Assembly: GCA_044222195.1 (NCBI GenBank)
Contig: JBGANS010000002.1
Location: forward strand, 186,001-250,000
Reading direction: 5' to 3'
DNA: 64,000 bases
Origin: JAHBXE01 sp044222195
GTDB taxonomy: Bacteria; Planctomycetota; Phycisphaerae; Phycisphaerales; UBA1924
The notes beneath the pieces are model-generated. The model was not told where the DNA came from. It saw only the letters and a program-made list of their open reading frames with translations, and made no database searches. This document shows, piece after piece, positions 39,719 to 48,472 of this stretch (its first letter is position 1; every line of letters starts with the position of its first letter). Position numbers and translations under genes: made by a program.

Positions 39719-41953
39719 CTATTCCCTTGACTTCAAGTAGGCAACGGCGACCTGGATCTGGTCGTAGGTGAAGCGTTTGTTGAAGTGTTCAAAGATGGGT
39801 TTGAGCGCGGGTTCGTCGAGAGTGCGCGCGAAGTCGCAGATGTCACGCAGGGCCTGGGCGTCGATCCAGTGCAGAACGGCGTTGGGTCTGGTCTCGACGA
39901 TATACGCGGCGAGGTGGTTGTAGGCCGTAGAGGCTCCGACACCGAATCGTTCTGCGATGTCCTCTGGGGTTCGGCCGGCGGCGAAGTCGCGGAAGTACTC
40001 GGCACGGGGCCGGGCCTGGCCCTTGGGCTTGCTGGGCTTGTGTTGCGAGGGAAGCCGATCGGCAGCGAGCCCGTTCCGCTCGCAATGCCCGCGAATGAAC
40101 TCGCAGAACCGCGGCCCCAGGTCCGCGAGCTTCCGCTCGCCGACTCCCGGGACGCGTCGCATGGATTCGGCGGACGTCGGGCGGATCCGGGCAAGGTCCT
40201 TGAGCACCGTGTCGTGGAAAACGACGTAGGGCGGCACGCTGCGCTCCTTGGCGATGGCGGCACGAAGCTGGCGGAGTGCATCGAAGAGCCGGAGTTCCTC
40301 CTCTGAGAGAGGATGACCTGCCTCGGTCTCCGCGGCGGTCGCGAGCGCGGCGGACTTGGGTTCAAGGAGCGAGACTGGCAGGTCACCCTTCATCGTCTGC
40401 ATCGACTTCTCGTTCAGCACGAGCACCGGATACTCGCCGGTGCTCCGGTCGATGAGGCCCTTATCCACGAGTTGGCTGACATAGCCCATGAGCGTCGGGC
40501 GCGGGATGGAGCGGAGAAGGCCGTGGGTGCTGAGCTGGTCGTGCTTCCACTGCACGATCTTCTCGGAGCGCGAGCCGCGGAGGACATCCACGATGTGTGC
40601 AGCGCCGAAGTTCTGCCCGCACCGAAAGATGCACGAGAGGATTTTCTGCGCGATCGTGAGAGAGTCGGGCACCTCGCGCATGTCGCCGAGACAGACATCA
40701 CAGGCTCCGCAATCGGCCCTCGCGACGCCATCGCGTGCAGGCGGCTCGTATTCCTGCCCGAAGTACTCCGACAAAAGGCGGTGCCGACACGAACCGCTTT
40801 CCGCGAACTGCTGCATGTGGGCGAGGAGGGAATACTGGGTTCGCAAGGCGTCTTCAGAGCCCTCTGTTTCGGCCGCGGACATGGACATGAGCTTTTTCCA
40901 CCGCATCGCGTCGGACGAGGAGTACACCATGACGCACTCGGACGGCAATCCGTCACGCCCGGCTCGGCCTGTTTCCTGCTGGTAATGCTCGATCGACTTG
41001 GGCATGCAGGCGTGAACGACACAGCGGACGTTGCTGCGGTCGATGCCCATGCCGAAAGCGACCGTGGCGACGACGACATTCAGGCGCTCGTTGGAGAAGT
41101 CGTCCTGGACGTTGGCGCGGTCGTCGGGGTCCAAGCCCGCGTGATATGCGGCGGCCCGGATGCCTCGGGCGGTGAGCATGTTCGCCAGTGCTTCCGTGTC
41201 CTTGCGGCTGAGGCAGTAGACGATGGTGGCGCCGGCGTGCTCTCCCTGGGTGTGGCGCTGGACAGCCTCGGCGACTTGCTGATCGAGGCTGACTCGAGGG
41301 ATGACGCGGTAGGTGAGGTTTGGACGGTCGAAGCGGCCGACGAGAACCGCGGGATCGCGAAGGTGGAGCTGCTCGACGATGTCGAGGCGGACGCGCTCGG
41401 TGGCGGTTGCGGTGAAGGCGTTGAACGCGGCCGCGGGAAAGACCTCGCGAAGTTCGGCGAGGCGGCGATACTCGGGGCGGAAGTCATGGCCCCACTGGCT
41501 GATGCAGTGGGCCTCGTCAATCGCGAAGGCGGCTATGTCGAGCTTGGCGAGGCGGACGAGCATGTTGGTCGTCAGCAGCCGCTCCGGGGCGAGAAAGAGC
41601 AGCTTGAGCTCGCCCGAGGCGAGTCGTTGATCGACTTCGCGAGCTTCTGAAGGGGAGACGCCGGTGTAGAGCGCCGCGGCGGGATAGCCCGCGAGACGAA
41701 GCCCATCAACCTGGTCTTTCATCAGCGAGATGAGAGGGGAAACGACGACGGTGAGGCGATTGAGGAGAAGCGGAGGGGCTTGGTAGCACAGCGACTTGCC
41801 GCCGCCGGTGGGCATGACGATGAGGGAATCGCGCCCGCGGAGTGCGGCGCGAATGGCGTCTTCCTGGATGGGGCGGAGCGTGTCGAAGCCCCAATACTGG
41901 CGGATGGCGCCAAGAACGTCGGAACGGGAGAATGAGCGGGCTTCGGTGGGCAC
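39719..41953 (-). CDS. recQ: ATP-dependent DNA helicase RecQ
   Basis: A 744-residue RecQ helicase. Core motifs: FDTLRPIQEDAIRA (motif 0), VMPTGGGKSLCYQ (I), IDEAHCISQWGHDFRPEY (II with the RecQ loop), TATATERVR (III), VATVAFGMGID (V), QETGRAGRDG (VI). An RQC zinc-binding part (CRHRLLSEYFGQ, CGACDVC) and winged helix follow, then an HRDC domain (PPYVVFHDTVLKDLARIRPTS), and last a helix-turn-helix tail (GRTPEDIAERFGVGASTAYNHLAAYI), as in longer RecQ proteins. GTG 41953 is chosen because it lies 8 nt after a TTGCCT-N17-TACACT promoter and gives a normal N terminus. Confidence 0.94.
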   Translation of the reverse strand: MPTEARSFSRSDVLGAIRQYWGFDTLRPIQEDAIRAALRGRDSLIVMPTGGGKSLCYQAPPLLLNRLTVVVSPLISLMKDQVDGLRLAGYPAAALYTGVSPSEAREVDQRLASGELKLLFLAPERLLTTNMLVRLAKLDIAAFAIDEAHCISQWGHDFRPEYRRLAELREVFPAAAFNAFTATATERVRLDIVEQLHLRDPAVLVGRFDRPNLTYRVIPRVSLDQQVAEAVQRHTQGEHAGATIVYCLSRKDTEALANMLTARGIRAAAYHAGLDPDDRANVQDDFSNERLNVVVATVAFGMGIDRSNVRCVVHACMPKSIEHYQQETGRAGRDGLPSECVMVYSSSDAMRWKKLMSMSAAETEGSEDALRTQYSLLAHMQQFAESGSCRHRLLSEYFGQEYEPPARDGVARADCGACDVCLGDMREVPDSLTIAQKILSCIFRCGQNFGAAHIVDVLRGSRSEKIVQWKHDQLSTHGLLRSIPRPTLMGYVSQLVDKGLIDRSTGEYPVLVLNEKSMQTMKGDLPVSLLEPKSAALATAAETEAGHPLSEEELRLFDALRQLRAAIAKERSVPPYVVFHDTVLKDLARIRPTSAESMRRVPGVGERKLADLGPRFCEFIRGHCERNGLAADRLPSQHKPSKPKGQARPRAEYFRDFAAGRTPEDIAERFGVGASTAYNHLAAYIVETRPNAVLHWIDAQALRDICDFARTLDEPALKPIFEHFNKRFTYDQIQVAVAYLKSRE

Positions 41954-41961
41954 GAGGATCG

Positions 41962-41990
41962 AGTGTACGTGTTTTGTTCGATATAGGCAA
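41962..41990 (-). promoter_or_regulatory. promoter, leaderless start of recQ
   Basis: On the minus strand: TTGCCT (41990-41985), 17-nt spacer, TACACT (41967-41962), then 8 nt to GTG 41953. This is the best complete promoter of the leaderless class in the window. Confidence 0.6.
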
Positions 41991-42045
41991 ACGATGCACA
42001 CACTGGGTGAATTGACCGGCTCCGCGGCGAGTGAGAATCTATGCC

Positions 42046-42579
42046 ATGACCAAACTTCCTGCGGCCACGCATATGAGGCTGAAGACCGCACTCGCAAGCG
42101 GCGCGCTACCAGAGAACACGGACAGCCCCGACTACGACGTCGTCTACGACACGTTCGGTGAGTTGTGCGAAGTGCTGCTTGAGGACTGGGCAAACCCGAG
42201 CACGCCTCAGGTGAGACGTGATGTAGCAGCCTTGGTCGCGGTGTGGGAGACCATCCCGTTCAACGGCGTACTTGTTGGCGTGGCCGCCAATCAACCCGGG
42301 GTCGTGGCCGTCGCGGTTGACGCGGCGCGACGGATGAAACTGGCGACGGTCTCCAAGGTGCTCAAAGACATGCAAGCGCACGTTCCGAAAAGCGTCGTCG
42401 AGATGGAGGACGCAGAAAGCAGGCTTGAGTGGTATCAATCAAGCAGCGGCCGCGGGAGCGCTGAAGCCCTGGAGAAGATTGAAGAGAGAATCAACGAAGG
42501 CGACTTTGCCGAGCAGTTGTTGCTGGGCGTGTTTCAGGGCGTTCTTGCCGAACCCGCGGAGTTCTTCGAGGCGCGATGA
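42046..42579 (+). CDS. hypothetical protein
   Basis: A 177-residue soluble, mostly helical, acidic protein (for example YDTFGELCEVLLEDWANPSTPQVRRDVAALVAVWETIPF and EALEKIEERINEGDFAEQLLLGVF). No motif or family recognised. ATG 42046 is preferred; GTG 42031 is possible. GAGAAT ends 7 nt before the ATG and TTGACC (42012-42017) lies further up, so it too may be leaderless, divergent from recQ. It is convergent with the next gene across 17 nt. Confidence 0.55.
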   Translation: MTKLPAATHMRLKTALASGALPENTDSPDYDVVYDTFGELCEVLLEDWANPSTPQVRRDVAALVAVWETIPFNGVLVGVAANQPGVVAVAVDAARRMKLATVSKVLKDMQAHVPKSVVEMEDAESRLEWYQSSSGRGSAEALEKIEERINEGDFAEQLLLGVFQGVLAEPAEFFEAR

Positions 42580-42596
42580 ACAGCGTCCGGCGGCCC

Positions 42597-43064
42597 TTAC
42601 TGGTCCTTGTTGACGGTGCGCGTCATGCGTGTGATGTAGTTCTGGAACTCGTCGTGCAGGATCTTCATTGAGGGATTGCGGATCATCTGCCGGAACGAGT
42701 CTTCACGTTCAATCTCGACCATGCGCTTGGCCCAGCTCTCAAAGTAATCGTCGGGAATCTGCCCGTGCTTGTGGCTGAACCAGACGATCTCGAAAATCGA
42801 GAGCTGCATGAGATTCATGAAGTAGAAGCGGATTTCGTCATCGTCGTGCAGGTCTTCGACGTCGTGCTTGTAGACTCGGGCGAGGGACGGGTCGTCGACG
42901 CGCATCTTGCGGAGCTGGAACTGCATGTCCACCAGCTTGGCGAAGTTGGCGACGTGCTGGGCCCGTCGGGCGGCGCGAAACTGCACGGCGGTGAAGATCA
43001 GGCCGCCGGCGATGGCAAAGGAGGAAAGGCCCTGGAGCAGGATCTGGAGGTAAATGGGTTCCAT
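42597..43064 (-). CDS. hypothetical protein with N-terminal membrane anchor
   Basis: A 155-residue protein with one N-terminal TM segment (about 6-26, LQILLQGLSSFAIAGGLIFTAVQF) followed by a conserved-looking cytosolic part (RRAQHVANFAKLVDMQFQLRKMRVDDPSLARVY, NLMQLSIFEIVWFSHKHG, NPSMKILHDEF). I recall similar small anchored proteins without known role, but cannot name a family. ATG 43064 is chosen because the hydrophobic segment follows directly and AACAAT ends 7 nt upstream; the longer open frame to the left has no such features. It is divergent from ada. Confidence 0.6.
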   Translation of the reverse strand: MEPIYLQILLQGLSSFAIAGGLIFTAVQFRAARRAQHVANFAKLVDMQFQLRKMRVDDPSLARVYKHDVEDLHDDDEIRFYFMNLMQLSIFEIVWFSHKHGQIPDDYFESWAKRMVEIEREDSFRQMIRNPSMKILHDEFQNYITRMTRTVNKDQ

Positions 43065-43149
43065 TGGCGGGATTGTTAGCCCCTTCGGGATTCGAATTCG
43101 GTGTTCAAATCCCGATGGACACAGGTCCGCCGCGGGCAACACTTTCCCG

Positions 43150-44319
43150 ATGACCGCTGCCCCGATGCCATCACCGCGCAGGATGTACAGAGCCCTGGTC
43201 GAGAAAGACCGGTCGTTCGAAGGAGTCTTCTTTGTGGGGGTGAAGACGACCGGGATCTTCTGCAGGCCGACGTGCGCGGCGCGCAAACCTCGGCCGGACA
43301 ATGTCGAGTACTTTCCGACGCCCGCCTCGGCGCTGTCGGCCGGGTACCGGGCGTGCAAGCGGTGCACGCCGCTCGGCACGCCGGGAACGCCGCCCGAGTG
43401 GCTGAGCTCACTCCGGGACCGCGTCGATCGCGTGCCGGGGCTTCGCCTTCGGGATGCCGAGTTGCGGAGGGGTGGCGTCGAGCCCGCCGCGGCCAGGCGG
43501 GCGTTCAAGAAACACTATGGGATGACGTTTCAGGCATACGCGAGGGCGCGGCGTGTCGGGACGGCACTGGGCACGATTCGAGATCGGTCAGGGAGGAAAA
43601 AGATGACTGAGATCCAAGAAGCCGCGGGGTATGAGTCGGAGAGCGGCTTTCGCGCGGCGTGTGAGAAACTGCTCGGCGAGCCCGTGAAGAACGGCAAGCT
43701 ACTGGGAGTGCTTCTGGCTCGCTGGATTACAAGCCCGCTTGGGCCAATGCTCGCGCTTGCCGACGGCGACGGGTTGCGGCTGCTGGAGTTCATTGATCGA
43801 CGCGGACTCGAACGGGAGCTTCAGAGAATCCGCACGTCTATGCACGCGGCGATCGTGCCGGGAGAGCACCCGCACCTGGATGCGGCCGAGCAGTGGTTGA
43901 AGACGTACTTCGAGGGGCACGCGCCGCGGAATACCGTGACACTTGCGCCGCGCGGGTCGGGCTTTCAGAGGCAGGCGTGGGATGCGCTCTTGAGCATTCC
44001 GCTGGGGCAGACTCGGTCGTACGCACAGCAAGCCGCGTCGATCGGACGGCCAACGGCAACGCGGGCCGTGGCCCGCGCGAACGGTGACAACGTGATCGCG
44101 ATCATGATCCCGTGTCACCGAGTGATTGGGTCGGACGGCTCACCGACTGGATACGGTGGGGGAGTGTGGCGGAAGGTGTGGCTGCTGGAGCACGAACAGA
44201 AGATCGTCGGGGAGTTGCTGCCGCGGGTTTCAACTGCCGCAACCTCCACCGCATCCCCCGCCTCCGCATCCTCCGCCGCTGCAACCACTGCTGCCGCACC
44301 CAGACGAGCCGCATCCTGA
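43150..44319 (+). CDS. ada: Ada: methylated-DNA-repair protein and transcriptional regulator
   Basis: A 389-residue bifunctional Ada. The N-terminal zinc domain has Cys38, Cys42, Cys69 and Cys72 (GIFCRPTCAARKPRP, YRACKRC); these are the positions of the E. coli Ada ligands, which supports ATG 43150. Cys38 accepts methyl from phosphotriesters and activates the regulator. An AraC-type helix-turn-helix region follows (FKKHYGMTFQAYARARRVGTAL, EIQEAAGYESESGFRAAC). The C-terminal O6-methylguanine methyltransferase has the acceptor Cys at about 322 in IPCHRVIG. The last 30 residues are an Ala/Ser/Thr-rich tail not found in E. coli Ada, coded antisense to the repetitive tail of the convergent gene; the two genes overlap by 90 nt. 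Confidence 0.93.
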   Translation: MTAAPMPSPRRMYRALVEKDRSFEGVFFVGVKTTGIFCRPTCAARKPRPDNVEYFPTPASALSAGYRACKRCTPLGTPGTPPEWLSSLRDRVDRVPGLRLRDAELRRGGVEPAAARRAFKKHYGMTFQAYARARRVGTALGTIRDRSGRKKMTEIQEAAGYESESGFRAACEKLLGEPVKNGKLLGVLLARWITSPLGPMLALADGDGLRLLEFIDRRGLERELQRIRTSMHAAIVPGEHPHLDAAEQWLKTYFEGHAPRNTVTLAPRGSGFQRQAWDALLSIPLGQTRSYAQQAASIGRPTATRAVARANGDNVIAIMIPCHRVIGSDGSPTGYGGGVWRKVWLLEHEQKIVGELLPRVSTAATSTASPASASSAAATTAAAPRRAAS

Positions 44320-45144
44320 CGAGGCGCCTCCGTCTGAGCCGTCGCCTGATCCACCGCTTGACCCGCCGTCAGTCGCGCCATCACTGTGCGAGCTGCCGTG
44401 ATGCGAGCCGCATCCTGATCCACCGGCGCCTGCGAAACTGCAACCGGCGCCGCAGCCGCTGCTGTCCCGTCTGCCGGGAGATTCGAGGCCGTGGCGTTTG
44501 ACGGCGACGATCAGCATCGCAACGGCGAACGCGATCGCAACGAGGACGATGGCACCCGGTCCGAATGTGTTCTGGCCAAGAGTTGCCACACAGCCGGCAA
44601 GGGCGGCGACCAGGCCGACTCCAGTCGCAGCGAGGGCGGCGGGCTTCCAGCGCCAGGCTGGCTTGCGGATCATCCAGAATCGCTTCGTGTTGATCCGGGC
44701 GAAGTGGGGTGCATCGCCGAACCGGCTTGACGCGATTGGCCAGACGTCTGCGGGCGGCACATCGCCGAACACTTTCGCGTACGTCTCTTTCGTTTTCGCG
44801 TACCAATCTTCGAACTTGGTTCCCTCGTCGCGCCCGCCGCGGGTTGGATCGTGGTGGAGGGGCTTGCGGAGCACCTCCCCGCACAGGCGGTCCCAGTATG
44901 AACGGGTGTAGGTCATATGCAGGTGCCAGGCCTGGTCCACCTCGTCAGACGGCGTCACCGGGTGACCAGCCTTGGCGGCGAGGTAGACAAACCTCCGGTA
45001 TTCGCCGACAACCCTGGATGCGAACTGGCGTGTCCATCCATTCTCCCTCGCGAGTCGAGCCTCGAAGGTGAGGGCCGCGGGCCCACCGTCAAAGTCGAAC
45101 GCCTCGATCGCCCGCCACAACTCCCGATCCAGCGTGGTCTTCAT
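44230..45144 (-). CDS. membrane protein with DUF1399-like domain and Gly/Cys-rich tail
   Basis: A 304-residue protein. The N-terminal soluble part has VTPSDEVDQAWHLHMTYTRSYWD, which resembles the WHxH...Y core of glycine-rich-domain (DUF1399-like) proteins. Two TM segments follow (about 175-192 and 199-217). The C terminus (from about 225) is almost only Gly, Ser, Cys and His, ending in repeated SGCGSSGC and GGGCGGGC. Such tails occur in membrane proteins of unknown role. ATG 45144 has AGGAGG upstream. The tail-coding DNA overlaps the end of ada on the other strand. Confidence 0.72.
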   Translation of the reverse strand: MKTTLDRELWRAIEAFDFDGGPAALTFEARLARENGWTRQFASRVVGEYRRFVYLAAKAGHPVTPSDEVDQAWHLHMTYTRSYWDRLCGEVLRKPLHHDPTRGGRDEGTKFEDWYAKTKETYAKVFGDVPPADVWPIASSRFGDAPHFARINTKRFWMIRKPAWRWKPAALAATGVGLVAALAGCVATLGQNTFGPGAIVLVAIAFAVAMLIVAVKRHGLESPGRRDSSGCGAGCSFAGAGGSGCGSHHGSSHSDGATDGGSSGGSGDGSDGGASSGCGSSGCGSSGCSGGGCGGGGCGGGCGS

Positions 45145-45311
45145 CGCTTGATCCTCCTGTGGTGTGCTCATCGATCTCGTCGACACAACGGTACATCGGG
45201 GTGAGGGCGTTGCAAGGGGCTGCAACTGTGGTTCGGGCAACAGCCACAAGCGGTGGTGTGGGCCCACGGCGGGTGGGGCATAAAGAACGCGCTAAGTTGG
45301 CTGATCTGGCT

Positions 45312-45317
45312 TAGAAT
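45312..45317 (+). promoter_or_regulatory. -10 box, leaderless start of GT2 gene
   Basis: TAGAAT ends exactly 6 nt before TTG 45324; no Shine-Dalgarno in the CCGCCC gap. Confidence 0.5.
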
Positions 45318-45323
45318 CCGCCC

Positions 45324-46088
45324 TTGGCGAGCCGCGCTTCACAACACGTGACCTCTACCGCGGTCCGCGTCGACGCCCCCGCCGGCTTGCGGCGCGTGTC
45401 CGTGGTCGTTCCTGCCTTTCGCGAGGCCGAGAACCTCCCCGAGCTCATCGAGCGGCTTGAGGCGCTCCGCGCGGCCCCGCACAACCTCGATATCGACCTC
45501 GTCATCGTCAACGATGAGAGTGGGGACAACGCCGCGGCGGTCGTCGCCGGCACCGGCCGGCCCTGGGCCCACATCTCGACGCGCACGACGGAGCGAGGCC
45601 TGAGCTCCGCCGTGCTGCACGGTCTCAAGCTCGCGAAGCACCCCTTCCTGGTCGTGATGGATGCCGACCTGAGTCATCCGCCGGAGGCGATTCCCCGGCT
45701 GGTCGGTGCGCTTGAGGAAGGCGCCGAGTTCGCGGTTGGATCCCGGTATGTTCCCGGGGGATCGACGGACGACAAGTGGACGCTGTTCCGGGCCCTCAAC
45801 AGCCGCGTTGCGACCGCGCTGGCCCGGCCGCTTACAAACCTCAAGGACCCCATGAGCGGGTTCTTCGCGCTCCGGCGCGACACGTTCAACGGCGCGGCGC
45901 CGCTCAATCCGGTGGGGTACAAGATTGGGCTGGAGCTGCTCGTCAAGTGCCGCTGCCGGAAGGTGACCGAAGTGCCAATCCACTTCGCGAGCCGGAAGCG
46001 CGGCGAGAGCAAGCTGACGTTGAAAGAGCAACTCAGGTACCTGCGACACCTGGTCCGGTTGATGAAGTTCAGGCTCCGGCGCGCCTAA
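45324..46088 (+). CDS. GT2 glycosyltransferase, dolichol-phosphate mannose synthase-like
   Basis: A 254-residue family 2 glycosyltransferase of the polyprenol-phosphate mannose synthase type. It would transfer a sugar from a nucleotide donor to a polyprenyl phosphate on the cytosolic face. Motifs: VSVVVPAFREAENLPELIERL, VNDESGD (usual DDGSxD), GLSSAVLHGLK, VMDADLSHPPEAIPRL, SRYVPGG, MSGFFALRR. There is no C-terminal TM pair, as in DPM1-type soluble enzymes. TTG 45324 is chosen from the -10 box 6 nt upstream; GTG 45348 is the alternative. The ArnT-like glycosyltransferase at 46890 could use its lipid-linked sugar (inference). Confidence 0.87.
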   Translation: MASRASQHVTSTAVRVDAPAGLRRVSVVVPAFREAENLPELIERLEALRAAPHNLDIDLVIVNDESGDNAAAVVAGTGRPWAHISTRTTERGLSSAVLHGLKLAKHPFLVVMDADLSHPPEAIPRLVGALEEGAEFAVGSRYVPGGSTDDKWTLFRALNSRVATALARPLTNLKDPMSGFFALRRDTFNGAAPLNPVGYKIGLELLVKCRCRKVTEVPIHFASRKRGESKLTLKEQLRYLRHLVRLMKFRLRRA

Positions 46089-46092
46089 CCCG

Positions 46093-46782
46093 TCAGGTCG
46101 ATTTCCAAAATGCCTTGTAGACCGCCGCGGCGCTGCACGCGCCGGCGACGGGTGCAAGCCAGTACACCCACCACAGGCCTGTCCAGTGATTCCCGCAGAT
46201 TGCGGGGCCGAAGGTCCGTGCCGGGTTCATCGACGCACCTGTCAGCGGGCCCGCGGCGAGAATACACGCGGCAACCGTGAGACCGATGACAATCCCGCCG
46301 AGCTTGTGGGCCCGCTGGTCGACCGTGCCGGCGAGCACGGAGATCATCAAGAAGAACGTGAGAATGAACTCGAAGCCAAAGACGCCGCGGACGTTGCCCG
46401 CGAGAGTCAGCGAGCCGATGGTCGCGCCGAGTTTGGGCACTTCGTGATTGGCGACGGCGGGCGTGAGCAGGAACTGAAGCATCCCGGCGCCGCAGGCGGC
46501 AGCAAAGAGTTGAACGACGATGAAGACACCCGCCTTGGCGATTGGTTGCTTTCCGGCGACGACGAGGCCGAGCGAAACGGCGGGGTTGAACTGACCGCCG
46601 GAGATGTACATCGCCGAGGTCACGCACACGCCCAGGATCAGGCCGTGGGCGAGTGCGACGGTGACGAGGCCCGCGCCCGAGGCCGGGCTGTAATGAGTGA
46701 GAATGATGGATCCGGCACCGAAGAAGACGAGCGCAAAGGTTCCCAGGAACTCGGCCACGCACGCGGAAATCAGGTTCTTCAT
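46093..46782 (-). CDS. aquaporin (MIP family channel)
   Basis: A 229-residue major intrinsic protein with six TM segments and both half-helix motifs: SGGQFNPAVS near 62-71 and MNPARTFGPAI near 185-195. The Arg after the second NPA is kept; the residue before FNPA is Gln where AqpZ usually has His. The absence of the glycerol-facilitator Asp (NPARD) argues for a water-type channel. ATG 46782 follows AAGAGGG; an earlier ATG at 46827 overlaps a TAGCAT box and is less likely. It is convergent with the GT2 gene with a 4-nt gap. Confidence 0.9.
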   Translation of the reverse strand: MKNLISACVAEFLGTFALVFFGAGSIILTHYSPASGAGLVTVALAHGLILGVCVTSAMYISGGQFNPAVSLGLVVAGKQPIAKAGVFIVVQLFAAACGAGMLQFLLTPAVANHEVPKLGATIGSLTLAGNVRGVFGFEFILTFFLMISVLAGTVDQRAHKLGGIVIGLTVAACILAAGPLTGASMNPARTFGPAICGNHWTGLWWVYWLAPVAGACSAAAVYKAFWKST

Positions 46783-46876
46783 CAAGGCCCTCTTGGTTCG
46801 CGCCGATGGCGTGGCGCGGCGGCCCATGCTACAGGACAGCGGGGGAGCCCGCCCGACGGCCAGGCCGCCGTCTCGC

Positions 46877-46882
46877 TATCGT
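46877..46882 (+). promoter_or_regulatory. -10 box, leaderless start of ArnT-like gene
   Basis: TATCGT ends 7 nt before GTG 46890; no Shine-Dalgarno is visible. Confidence 0.4.
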
Positions 46883-46889
46883 CCGCCAC

Positions 46890-48386
46890 GTGCGTCCTGA
46901 TGAAGTTCCATCCCATCGCACCGAGCGGGAGCTCCGTGACTGGCCGGCATTCATCCGTTGGATGCTGCGGCCGGGGGTGTTCTGGAGTGCGTTCGCGCTG
47001 GTCGCGCTCCTTCGGTGGTGGACGATCGCGATACTCAAGCTCGTGCCGGATGAGGCGTACTACTGGGTCTGGTCGCGTCACCTCTCGTGGTCGTACTTCG
47101 ACCATCCGCCGATGGTGGCGTGGTTGATCCGGGCTTCGACCTCGATTGTCGGAACCAGCGAGGCCGCGGTGCGGCTGCCTGGTGCGATACTGTCGCTGGC
47201 GAGCATACCGGTGGTCATGTGGGGTGCCGGAGCGATCACGGCCGATCGCGACGTCAAGAGGCTGGCGGGCCTCATCCTGCTGCTCAACCCCGTTCCCGCG
47301 CTCGCCGGGTCGATCGCGACGCCGGATGCACCGGTCTGGTTCTTCGGGACCGCTTCCATCGCCGCCGCTTGCCACGCGGCCCAGTCTATGAACGGCGCCG
47401 CACGCCGATGGTTGGGGTTTGGCGTTCTTCTCGGTTTGGCGTTTCTTTCGAAGTACACCGCCGCGTTGATCGGTCCGGCGGTGTTTCTCGCGCTGGTGTC
47501 CCGGCGCGACGGCCGGCGGCACCTGGTTCGGCCGTGGTTCTGGATTGGCGCGGCGACATCGTTGGCTGTGTTCTTGCCCGTGATTGCCTGGAACGCGAAG
47601 CACGGGTGGGCCTCGTTTGCGTTCCAGCTCGGGCATGGGTTCAACGCGTCGTCGATACCGCCTTGGAAAGGAGTGGGGGAGTTCGCGGGCGGGATGATGC
47701 TGGCGTGGAGCCCGGTGATGTTCATCCTGAGCGTGGGCGCGGTTGGCGCGGGATTGAGAGGCTTTGCGGGTCAATCGGCGGCGCAGCGTTGCCTGCTGGC
47801 GTGCATCGTGGTCCCGCTGTGCCTGTTCACCGTCAGCGCGACCAGGCGCCGTGTCGAGGTGAACTGGCCATTGCTGGTTGCGATGCCGGCCGCGGTGTTG
47901 ACCTGCGCTCATATTGCCTCGGGTTCGCGCGCCCGTCGTCGGCTCGGCGAGGCGGGTGTCGTGGTTTCCGCGCTGATGACCTTGGGAGTTCAATCCCCGC
48001 CGCTGGTGCTCGCGGCGGCGACGGGCATCGGACACTTGCGCCAACTGTTCGGTTACGAAGAACTGGCCCGCGAAGCCGTCCGAGCGGCCCAGGGCCGCCC
48101 GGTGTTCGCGAACCGGTATCAGGACGCGGCAGAGTTGAGTTTCTATGCGCCCGGTCGGCCCGACGTCCGGCCCTTGAACCTCAAGAGCCGGCCCAACGCC
48201 TACGACTACTTCTCCGCGCCGCCCGACCTGCGGGGCGTCCGAAGCGCCGTCCTCGTCAACGTGCCGGAAGAGCATCTGCCCGAAGGGCTCCGCGTCGCGT
48301 CCCGGGTAGCTTGGCCGACGGTTGTGGGCGGCAGAACCCTGCGGACGGACCACATTCTGATTGTGAGCCGGACCGGAGCGGAATAG
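46890..48386 (+). CDS. ArnT/PMT-like polytopic glycosyltransferase (GT39/GT83 type)
   Basis: A 498-residue multi-span membrane enzyme. The first loop has DEAYYWVW and YFDHPP, the hallmark of ArnT-type enzymes that move a sugar from a polyprenyl-phosphate donor to an acceptor on the outer face; the first Asp-Glu pair is the likely catalytic acid. About nine to ten TM segments are followed by a soluble C-terminal part from about 400 (GRPVFANRYQDAAELSFYAPGRPDVRPL). GTG 46890 is chosen from a -10 box 7 nt upstream; the Met at 46962 is another candidate. Acceptor unknown. Confidence 0.83.
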   Translation: MRPDEVPSHRTERELRDWPAFIRWMLRPGVFWSAFALVALLRWWTIAILKLVPDEAYYWVWSRHLSWSYFDHPPMVAWLIRASTSIVGTSEAAVRLPGAILSLASIPVVMWGAGAITADRDVKRLAGLILLLNPVPALAGSIATPDAPVWFFGTASIAAACHAAQSMNGAARRWLGFGVLLGLAFLSKYTAALIGPAVFLALVSRRDGRRHLVRPWFWIGAATSLAVFLPVIAWNAKHGWASFAFQLGHGFNASSIPPWKGVGEFAGGMMLAWSPVMFILSVGAVGAGLRGFAGQSAAQRCLLACIVVPLCLFTVSATRRRVEVNWPLLVAMPAAVLTCAHIASGSRARRRLGEAGVVVSALMTLGVQSPPLVLAAATGIGHLRQLFGYEELAREAVRAAQGRPVFANRYQDAAELSFYAPGRPDVRPLNLKSRPNAYDYFSAPPDLRGVRSAVLVNVPEEHLPEGLRVASRVAWPTVVGGRTLRTDHILIVSRTGAE

Positions 48387-48472
48387 CCTCCGGGTGCTCG
48401 AGTTCAGGCCCACCCGAGCTCAGGCAACACGCGCCGGCGAGTCTGCGGATAATGGGGGCCCGGGAGGCCCGC

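Noticed and set aside
45270..45320. dif-like recombination site at the composition switch
   Set aside because: The AT-richer gap before the GT2 gene does not match the XerC/XerD half-site pattern; it is better explained by the -10 box.
46782..48413. 543-codon open frame antisense to the ArnT-like gene
   Set aside because: Arg/His/Gln-rich shadow with no domain; the sense strand has the DEAYYWVW and YFDHPP signature.
47087..48472. Long N-terminal extension of the exported protein at 48473
   Set aside because: This part overlaps the ArnT-like gene in another frame and has shadow composition; a Shine-Dalgarno and signal peptide mark GTG 48473.
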